Positions 1 through 4,496 of a stretch of DNA of 6,500 nt are shown in pieces. How positions within the stretch are numbered: the stretch's first letter is position 1; every line of letters begins with the position of its first letter. The translations under genes were made by a program, and so were the position numbers. The notes under the pieces were generated by a model. That model did not search any database. It worked only from the letters and a program-made list of their open reading frames with translations, and was not told where the DNA came from. Source of the stretch: Clostridiales bacterium (GTDB taxonomy: Bacteria; Bacillota_A; Clostridia; Christensenellales; Aristaeellaceae); NCBI GenBank assembly GCA_012514855.1, contig JAAYZL010000487.1, positions 1 to 6,500 of the forward strand, read 5' to 3'.

Positions 1-1020
1 GAGGAAGCGGACGATATCCTCCTTGACGCTCTCGACGCTGTTCTCCCCGGCGCAGCGCGTATCGCCCGACAGCTTGCCGCGAACGACCGTGCCCAGGCGA
101 TATTTCCCGACGATGTGCACGAGCGCGCGCTCGATCACCGGGTCGAGCTCCTCCAGCACCAGCACCTCGTCGAGCCCCCGCAGAAATTCGAGCGCGAGCG
201 GTTCCGGGAACGGATGCGGCGTCCCGACCTTGAACACCCTCGCGGCGTCCTTTTCGAGCGATTCCATCGCGTACGCGTAGCTGATGCCGCCCGCCGCGAC
301 GCCCCTTCGCGCCGCGTCCGGCCCGGTCACGGCGTTGCAGGGAAGCGCCGAAAACTCGTCCGAGAGCACTTTGTTGCGCGCCTCGATCGCGAGGTGGTTC
401 TGGTAGGTCAGGCGGGGAAAGATGACCCACCGGCCGGGGTCGCGCACGAATCCCTCCGGCTCGGGCACGGCAAGCGGCGGCAGGATTGTAACGCTCGCGC
501 AGCTGTGGCACACGCGCGTCGTCGGCCGGAAGAGCACGGGCGTCCGGTGCCTTTCGGAGCACTCGAAGGCGTCCGCGATCATCAAATAGGCCTCCTCGGG
601 CGAGGTCGGGTCGAACACCGGCAGCTTCGAAAACAGCGCGAACGCGCGGGTGTCCTGCTCGGTCTGGGAGGAGATCGGGCCGGGATCGTCCGCGACCGCG
701 ACCACGAGGCCGCCCTTGACGCCGACGTAGGCGAGGCTCATCAGCGGGTCGGACGCCACGTTGAGCCCGACCTGCTTCATCGTCACCATCGCCCTTGCGC
801 CCGCGTAGGCGGCGCCGGCGGCAACCTCCATGGCGGCCTTCTCGTTGACCGACCACTCGACGTAGGCGCCTCCGCCGCTCTCCCGAGCCGCGGCCTCCAG
901 GATTTCGGTGGACGGCGTGCCCGGATATCCGGCGATCACCCTCGCGCCCGCGCGCAGCGCGCCCAGCGCGATCGCCGCGTTGCCCATCAAGAGCCTGCGC
1001 CCCTCCATGCTCGGGTTCAT
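1..1020 (-). CDS. iorA: Indolepyruvate ferredoxin oxidoreductase alpha subunit, N-terminal 340 residues (C-terminus beyond left edge)
   Basis: This enzyme interconverts indole-3-pyruvate (and other arylpyruvates) plus CoA with indoleacetyl-CoA and CO2, using thiamine diphosphate and ferredoxin in the anaerobic cytoplasm. I translated the minus strand from 1020 to 1 and it is open throughout for 340 codons. Family landmarks, in order, are: YPGTPSTEI (residues 32-40); EWSVNEKAA (55-63), whose Glu60 is the likely thiamine-activating glutamate; KQVGLN (82-87); DDPGP plus SSQTEQDTR (111-125); RPTTRVCHSC (165-174); and LEELDPVIE (289-297). This wording is typical of IorA rather than pyruvate or 2-oxoglutarate oxidoreductases. 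The usual protein is about 600 residues, so the thiamine-pyrophosphate domain and the C-terminal ferredoxin-like 2[4Fe-4S] domain lie outside, and iorB would be expected further left. The ATG at 1018-1020 is supported by a GGGAG Shine-Dalgarno 8 bases upstream. It starts 24 bases after ecfT without a visible terminator, so it should be co-transcribed with the transporter. No frameshift is seen. The family call is firm; the direction of the reaction is inference. Confidence 0.92.
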   Translation of the reverse strand, partial: MNPSMEGRRLLMGNAAIALGALRAGARVIAGYPGTPSTEILEAAARESGGGAYVEWSVNEKAAMEVAAGAAYAGARAMVTMKQVGLNVASDPLMSLAYVGVKGGLVVAVADDPGPISSQTEQDTRAFALFSKLPVFDPTSPEEAYLMIADAFECSERHRTPVLFRPTTRVCHSCASVTILPPLAVPEPEGFVRDPGRWVIFPRLTYQNHLAIEARNKVLSDEFSALPCNAVTGPDAARRGVAAGGISYAYAMESLEKDAARVFKVGTPHPFPEPLALEFLRGLDEVLVLEELDPVIERALVHIVGKYRLGTVVRGKLSGDTRCAGENSVESVKEDIVRFL

Positions 1021-1044
1021 CCCGTCAGCTCCCGTCCGATTTTT

Positions 1045-1806
1045 TTACAGCAGGACCGAAAGCGCCGCGACCGCGGCCGCGAGCGCAAGCGCGCCCCAAT
1101 CCGGCGGCTTCATCGCGTAGGTCCTGTAGCTCTGCCCGCGCTTTCTGAGCGAAAAGCCGCGCAGCTCCGCCGAAATCGCCCCGCGGTCGATGCGCTCGAC
1201 GGAGCTCAGCAGGAGCGGCACGCACAAGGGCAGGATCAGCCGAACCTTCTTCAGGAAGTTGCGCGTGTCGAATTCCACGCCGCGGGAGGTCTGCGCCGCC
1301 ATGATGTCCGCGGTCTCCAGGGAGAAGATCGGGATGAAGCGCATGGCCGTGGTCAGCGAGAACGCGTACTTGAAGGGGATGCGCAGCTTCTCGACCAGCA
1401 CGCCCGACAGGTCGCCGATCTTCGTCACCGAGAGCATGATCGCAAGCGGCAGCGTGGCCGCGATCAGCCGGAGCACGAACAGGAGCGAGAACAGAACGCC
1501 CACGTCGGTGATCGAAAGGCCCGGAAGCGGCGTGAGCAGCGGCTTTCCGTCCCGGATGACGAGCACCTGCACGACAAACAGCAGAAGCGACAGCTTCGAG
1601 AGCGCCGCGAGCGTCCGCCACGCCCTCTGAAAGACGCCCGCGGCGCGGGACATCGCGAGCGACAGGGCCAGAACGCCCAGCACGAACAGATGCCGGCCGC
1701 TCACAAAGCACGCGGCGCACAATACGACCGCCAGTATCATCTTCGTCAGCGGATTCAGCCGGTGCAAAAGCGAATCGCCCGGAATGTAATCGAGAAAGCC
1801 GCCCAT
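1045..1806 (-). CDS. ecfT: ECF transporter transmembrane scaffold EcfT (CbiQ family)
   Basis: EcfT is the membrane scaffold of an energy-coupling-factor importer. It links the substrate-binding S component to the two cytoplasmic ATPases. The protein is 253 residues, the normal size. The N-terminus (DSLLHRLNPLTKM, residues 11-23) is typical of the CbiQ family. Hydrophobic segments lie at about 23-55 (probably two helices), 70-86, 102-125, 190-202 and 237-253. The two coupling-helix arginine motifs that dock into the ATPases are visible as QTSRG (172-176) and AELRG (213-217). The ATG at 1804-1806 follows the ecfA2 stop by one base (1807), so translation is probably coupled; I see no strong separate Shine-Dalgarno. 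The ATPase genes immediately before it and the S component at the head of the operon make this a dedicated (group I) ECF cassette. It has two tryptophans (W63, W237). The family assignment is secure; the substrate is set by the S component, not by this protein. Confidence 0.93.
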   Translation of the reverse strand: MGGFLDYIPGDSLLHRLNPLTKMILAVVLCAACFVSGRHLFVLGVLALSLAMSRAAGVFQRAWRTLAALSKLSLLLFVVQVLVIRDGKPLLTPLPGLSITDVGVLFSLLFVLRLIAATLPLAIMLSVTKIGDLSGVLVEKLRIPFKYAFSLTTAMRFIPIFSLETADIMAAQTSRGVEFDTRNFLKKVRLILPLCVPLLLSSVERIDRGAISAELRGFSLRKRGQSYRTYAMKPPDWGALALAAAVAALSVLL

Positions 1807-1807
1807 T

Positions 1808-2602
1808 CTACAACCGCCTTTCGATGGCGTCGGCCATCTGCCGAACCGTGAACACGCCCGGAAACATGTCCCCGAAGCGCAGCGCCAGCGCGGGAATCTG
1901 CGCCGGGGCGACCGACGCGCGCGACAGCAGCTCCACGTCCGTCATGATCTCGCCGGTGGGCCCGTCGCCGATCAATTCCCCGTCCGCGACGACCAGCACC
2001 CGCCGCGCGAAGTCCTGCACGATCTCCATGTCGTGGGAGACCATCATAACCGTCGCGCCCCTCTCGTTGCTCAAGCGGATCTTCTCCATGACCTCCATGC
2101 ACTCGCGGTAGTCGAGGCCGGTCGTCGGCTCGTCGAGGATCAGCACCTCCGGCCGGCAGGCCATCAGCGAGGCGAGCGCGATGCGCTGCCGCTCGCCCCG
2201 GCTCGTCGAAAACGGATTGCGGCCGCCGTCAAAGCCGAACTCGCAGAGCACCTCGTCGCAGCGCCGCGCGCGCTCCGCCGGGTCGTCCATCGTATATTGG
2301 AGCCCGAACAGGATCTCCTCGCGGATGGTGTTCTGGCAGATCTGCATGTCCGGGTTTTGAAACAAAATGCCGACCGAGCGCGCGATGCGGCTCGCGCGGG
2401 TCGTGCGGGTGTCCATGCCGTTTACGCACACGGTTCCCGCGGTCGGCTTCAGAAGGCCGTTGCACAGCTTCGCGACCGTCGTCTTGCCGGCGCCGTTTTC
2501 GCCGATGACGGCGGCGAATTCGCCCTTCTCCAGCCGGAACGACACGTCGCGCACGGCCTGTTCGCCCGCGTAGTTGAAGGAGGCGTTCTGAAATTCGATC
2601 AC
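1808..2602 (-). CDS. ecfA2: ECF transporter ATP-binding subunit EcfA2, with degenerate signature motif
   Basis: This is one of the paired cytoplasmic ATPases that power ECF uptake (264 residues). Walker A is GENGAGKTT (34-42), the Q-loop FQNPDMQ holds Q82, Walker B is VLILDE (153-158) followed by PTTGLD, and the switch histidine is H190 (VSHD). The ABC signature is abnormal: where LSGGQ is expected the protein reads TSRGE (133-137) before RQR. The C-terminal tail after about residue 225 is the extra small region seen in EcfA-type ATPases. The start is a GTG at 2600-2602 that overlaps the ecfA1 stop as GTGA (4-base overlap). A GGGAGGTG Shine-Dalgarno lies just upstream inside ecfA1. ecfT follows after one base. 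The protein contains no tryptophan. The ECF role rests on the gene order and the similarity of both ATPases. The A1/A2 naming follows gene order and could be swapped in other schemes. Confidence 0.92.
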   Translation of the reverse strand: MIEFQNASFNYAGEQAVRDVSFRLEKGEFAAVIGENGAGKTTVAKLCNGLLKPTAGTVCVNGMDTRTTRASRIARSVGILFQNPDMQICQNTIREEILFGLQYTMDDPAERARRCDEVLCEFGFDGGRNPFSTSRGERQRIALASLMACRPEVLILDEPTTGLDYRECMEVMEKIRLSNERGATVMMVSHDMEIVQDFARRVLVVADGELIGDGPTGEIMTDVELLSRASVAPAQIPALALRFGDMFPGVFTVRQMADAIERRL

Positions 2603-3438
2603 GCGAGCACCTCCCTGACCATGCGCTCGGCCTCCGGGACGCTCGCGGGGTACGATCCCGCATACAGCCCGCGCCGCTTGAGCTCGACCGCGAGCGACGT
2701 AACCCGCGGCACGCTGACGCCCGCCGCGCCCAGCGCCTCAGCGTTCTGCAGTACGTCCCGCACCGTGCCGTCCAGGAGCGCGCGGCCCCCGCCCATCACG
2801 ATCAGCCGGCGGACGTACTCGCACAGCAGCATGATCTTCTGCTCGACGACCACGACGGTCATGCCGAAGTCCTCGTTGAGTTTTTTCAGCATCTCGAATA
2901 CCTGCACGCTGCTCTTCGGGTCCAGCTCGCCCGTCGGCTCGTCGAGCACCAGCACGCGTGGTTTCAGCGCGACGATCGCGGCGATGGCGACCTTCTGCTT
3001 CTGTCCGCCGGACAGCGTCGCGATCGCGCGGTCGCGGAGGTCTGAGATGCCCAGCGTCTCGAGCGCCATCGCGAGGCGCTCCCCGATCTCCTTTCGGGGC
3101 ACGCCGAAGTTTTCCAGCCCGAAGAGCAGTTCGTCCTCGACGATGGAGGCCACCATCTGTCCGTCGATGTCCTGAAACACGCTTCCGACGATCTCGGAGA
3201 GCTTCGCGGGCCCGGCCTCGATGGTGTCGAGGCCGTTGACCTCCGCCCGCCCGTAAAAATCGCCGCCGTAGTAGTGCGGGACGACGCCGTTGAGCGCGTA
3301 GGTCAGCGTGGTCTTTCCCGCCCCGCTGCCGCCGATGACGCCGACAAATTCCCCCTCGCCGATTTCAAGGTTCATGTCGGCAAGCGCAAAGTCGGTCGCG
3401 CCCCTGTACTTGAAATTCAGGTTGTGAAGACGGATCAT
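2599..3438 (-). CDS. ecfA1: ECF transporter ATP-binding subunit EcfA1, with glutamine in the switch-histidine position
   Basis: This is the first of the two ECF ATPases (279 residues). Walker A is GGSGAGKTT (36-44), the Q-loop has Q89 (VFQDIDGQM), the signature is a perfect LSGGQ (142-146), and Walker B is VLVLDE (162-167) followed by PTGELD. The switch region reads VVVEQK (196-201). ABC ATPases normally have His here, and related ECF ATPases often read VEHD or VEHK, so Q200 (codon CAG) is a substitution of a functionally important residue. The frame stays open far upstream, through the S gene and leader, but the real start is the ATG at 3436-3438. It begins the canonical MIRLHNLNFKY strand and has GGAGG 7 bases upstream. 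The gene lies 35 bases after the S-component gene and its stop overlaps the GTG of ecfA2. The protein contains no tryptophan. Function as an ATPase in this cassette is well supported; the effect of Q200 is inference. Confidence 0.93.
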   Translation of the reverse strand: MIRLHNLNFKYRGATDFALADMNLEIGEGEFVGVIGGSGAGKTTLTYALNGVVPHYYGGDFYGRAEVNGLDTIEAGPAKLSEIVGSVFQDIDGQMVASIVEDELLFGLENFGVPRKEIGERLAMALETLGISDLRDRAIATLSGGQKQKVAIAAIVALKPRVLVLDEPTGELDPKSSVQVFEMLKKLNEDFGMTVVVVEQKIMLLCEYVRRLIVMGGGRALLDGTVRDVLQNAEALGAAGVSVPRVTSLAVELKRRGLYAGSYPASVPEAERMVREVLA

Positions 3439-3473
3439 GTCGCGGCCTCCATCGTGAAATTTCCGCGCTCTTT

Positions 3474-4040
3474 TCAGCGCCTGTTGAGCACGAGGCCCAT
3501 CGGGATGTGCAGAAGCTGCACGATGACCGCGTTGATCGCCGCCGTGCCCAAAATGATGCCCAGGAAGATGCCCAGCGGCGTCGGCGTGATGTCGACGCCG
3601 GAGTAGTACATCAGGTACATGATGCCCACGAAGGTAAAGCCGCTCACGAGCGTGCTCAGGAACGTGCAGGCGATCGGCTGCAGCGAAAATTTGCCGACGT
3701 TCATCGCAATCCGGGTCAGAAGGCTCATGGCCACCGCGCCCACGAGCTCGCTCGCGAAGTTGATGTAGGGCTGGCCGGGGAAGAACTGGCAGATCGCGCC
3801 GGCCAAAATGCCGATGATGGCCGCCTCGTAGAGCTTGGGGCGGATCAGCAGGATCACGAGACAGTACATGGCGATGATGAAGTTCGGCTTCATGCCGAAG
3901 TTGATGACCGATCCGACAAAGAACTTGAGCACCGCGCCCGCGGCCAGCAGGATTCCGATCAAGAGCATGTCGCGGGCGGACATGCCCCTCCTCGCCTGGG
4001 TTTTCACCGTTCTCTTCTCCATGTTGTTTCCGTTCTCCAT
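3474..4040 (-). CDS. trpP: ECF transporter substrate-binding (S) component, TrpP/YhaG-like, predicted tryptophan (or indole-compound) uptake
   Basis: This is a small integral membrane protein of 188 residues, the usual size for an ECF S component. After a basic N-terminal tail (KR, K, RR within residues 9-18) there are about six hydrophobic segments: roughly 24-46, 53-67, 71-86, 94-113, 120-147 and 155-184. The segment GMKPNF followed by IIAMYCLVILL (49-65), and the FPGQP-IN stretch (87-94), resemble what I recall of the tryptophan S component TrpP (YhaG) of Bacillus. The small-residue run LLAAGA (31-36) in the first helix is the kind of surface S components use to contact EcfT. It is the first gene of the ecfA1-ecfA2-ecfT-iorA operon and sits directly behind a Trp-type T-box, which supports tryptophan as ligand. 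The start at 4038-4040 is chosen from AAAGGA 8 bases upstream. An in-frame ATG nine codons... no further support exists for upstream starts, which run into the T-box. It contains no Trp residue. An indole acid such as indoleacetate is a possible alternative ligand. Confidence 0.82.
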   Translation of the reverse strand: MENGNNMEKRTVKTQARRGMSARDMLLIGILLAAGAVLKFFVGSVINFGMKPNFIIAMYCLVILLIRPKLYEAAIIGILAGAICQFFPGQPYINFASELVGAVAMSLLTRIAMNVGKFSLQPIACTFLSTLVSGFTFVGIMYLMYYSGVDITPTPLGIFLGIILGTAAINAVIVQLLHIPMGLVLNRR

Positions 4041-4048
4041 GAAAACCA

Positions 4049-4054
4049 TCCTTT
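4049..4054 (-). promoter_or_regulatory. Shine-Dalgarno site (AAAGGA) of the S-component gene
   Basis: On the minus strand AAAGGA is followed by 8 bases and then the ATG at 4038-4040. Another in-frame ATG overlaps this site (start base 4049, three codons earlier) and would lack room for its own ribosome site. A third ATG six codons downstream has only a poorly spaced GGAG. This site therefore decides the start used here. Confidence 0.6.
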
Positions 4055-4075
4055 CCGCACTTCGTTTCTGCCCAA

Positions 4076-4094
4076 CGCCGCGCGCATTGCGGCG
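4076..4094 (-). other. GC-rich hairpin in the 5' untranslated region, proximal to the gene
   Basis: CGCCGC and GCGGCG form a perfect 6-base-pair stem around a 7-base loop (AATGCGC). It lies between the T-box terminator and the Shine-Dalgarno of the S gene. No U-tract follows, so it is not an intrinsic terminator. Its function is unknown; mRNA stabilisation or translational tuning are possibilities. Confidence 0.5.
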
Positions 4095-4098
4095 AAAG

Positions 4099-4120
4099 CG
4101 GCCGGAATGGGAACCGGCCG
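4099..4120 (-). other. GC-rich hairpin directly after the T-box terminator
   Basis: CGGCCGG and CCGGCCG form a perfect 7-base-pair stem with an 8-base loop (TTCCCATT). It begins five bases downstream of the terminator's five-U run, so it exists only in read-through transcripts. The arms are close to self-palindromic. No U-tract follows. It may protect the 5' end of the processed mRNA, but this is a guess. Confidence 0.5.
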
Positions 4121-4125
4121 GAAAT

Positions 4126-4156
4126 AAAAACAGCCTGCCCCCAAAAGGACAGACTG
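4126..4156 (-). terminator. Intrinsic terminator of the T-box leader
   Basis: On the minus strand CAGTCTGTCC and GGGCAGGCTG form a 10-base-pair stem (two G-U pairs) around a 6-base loop TTTTGG, followed by TTTTT-A-TTT. The 5' arm shares GTCTGTCC with the antiterminator, so the two structures exclude each other. This hairpin should stop transcription when tRNA-Trp is charged. Confidence 0.88.
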
Positions 4157-4177
4157 CCGTCTGCGGTACCACCTTTT
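4143..4177 (-). promoter_or_regulatory. T-box antiterminator hairpin with UGGUACC bulge
   Basis: On the minus strand AAAAGG pairs with CCTTTT (outer helix) and GCAGAC pairs with GTCTGT (inner helix, loop GGCA). Between the 5' arms lies a 7-base one-sided bulge TGGTACC (4165-4171), exactly the UGGNACC bulge that binds the NCCA end of uncharged tRNA. Here the variable base is U, which would pair with discriminator A or wobble with G. Confidence 0.88.
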
Positions 4178-4291
4178 TTGACCCGCCGCGAGACGAGCCC
4201 CTCCAACGAAAATGCCAACACATTTTCCGCCAATAACGCCGGCACGCGTCTCGGATACTCGGCACGGGCCTTTCCCCTCGCCCTCAGTGGT

Positions 4292-4294
4292 CCA
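4292..4294 (-). promoter_or_regulatory. Specifier codon UGG (Trp) in T-box Stem I
   Basis: The triplet TGG lies in the 3' side of Stem I, preceded by AAA and followed by a purine (A) and CC-A-CTGAG, the position and surroundings expected for a specifier. It would pair with the CCA anticodon of tRNA-Trp. The choice of frame is supported by the TrpP-like gene and iorA downstream. Shifted readings (AUG for Met, GGA for Gly) are less well placed. Confidence 0.78.
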
Positions 4295-4399
4295 TTTGCC
4301 AGGCCGCGTCTCCGCAGGACTCTCACCGCCGCCTGCTCTCTGTGGGCGCGCATCCATGGTTTAATCTCCACATCGTCGGTTGTACGTGAAATTTGGGTC

Positions 4400-4428
4400 A
4401 TTATAACACCGCGGACGGCGGGTGTCAA
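4400..4428 (-). promoter_or_regulatory. Sigma-A (housekeeping) promoter of the T-box operon
   Basis: On the minus strand the -35 box TTGACA (4423-4428) and -10 box TATAAT (4400-4405) are both perfect consensus, separated by exactly 17 bases. The expected transcription start is an A at about 4392-4394, which places the T-box leader immediately downstream. A promoter this strong fits control being exerted mainly by attenuation in the leader. Confidence 0.93.
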
Positions 4429-4440
4429 GCAATTTTTCAT

Positions 4441-4474
4441 AAAATTCCGTGCGGGCCCGCCCGCCCAAGCGGAA
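4441..4474 (-). terminator. Probable intrinsic terminator after the sugar-kinase gene
   Basis: About 22 bases past the kinase stop, TTCCG pairs with CGGAA, and inside it GGGC pairs with GCCC, with a few mismatches between the two helices. The outer arm runs into TTTT. It is imperfect, with a short U-tract, but sits where the upstream operon should end and just before the next promoter. Confidence 0.42.
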
Positions 4475-4496
4475 CAACCGTTCGCCGAAGCCTCCG

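Larger units (their letters stand above)
4126..4394 (-). promoter_or_regulatory. T-box riboswitch leader, predicted tryptophan (tRNA-Trp) specific
   Basis: This is a leader RNA of about 270 bases that senses uncharged tRNA and lets transcription continue into the downstream operon. Read on the minus strand, it contains: the GGATG then AGAGAG element (AGAGAG at 4336-4341) of Stem I; an apical arm GCAGG (4332-4336) pairing with CCTGC (4314-4318); the specifier region AAATGGACC...CTGAGGGC with TGG at 4292-4294; a 7-base-pair hairpin GAAAATG/CATTTTC (4208-4227) in the Stem III area; the T-box sequence AAGGTGGTACCGCA; and mutually exclusive antiterminator and terminator hairpins. The T-box sequence differs from the usual AGGGTGGNACCGCG at two positions. 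A 14-base-like conserved core, the right order of elements, and a strong promoter just upstream make the identity secure. It controls the S-component, ecfA1, ecfA2, ecfT and probably iorA. Exact ends are approximate because the transcription start is inferred. Confidence 0.93.

Noticed and set aside
1021..1044. Possible terminator or promoter between ecfT and iorA
   Set aside because: The gap is only 24 bases. Its run of T's on the plus strand is a run of A's in the transcript, and there is no stem. It holds the iorA Shine-Dalgarno.
115..1851. Long plus-strand open frame of 578 codons opposite iorA, ecfT and part of ecfA2
   Set aside because: Its product is an Arg/His/Glu-rich low-complexity string with no domain. 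It is the antisense of three well-supported genes, and GC-rich coding DNA commonly leaves such frames open.
3474..4265. Longer start for the S-component gene
   Set aside because: The extension would translate the T-box antiterminator and terminator. It lacks homology and a ribosome site, whereas 4040 has both a site and the right length.
4291..4295. Reading the specifier as AUG (Met) or GGA (Gly)
   Set aside because: The UGG triplet has the better position, with AAA before and a purine after, and agrees with the TrpP-like and iorA genes. Not excluded without a covariance model.
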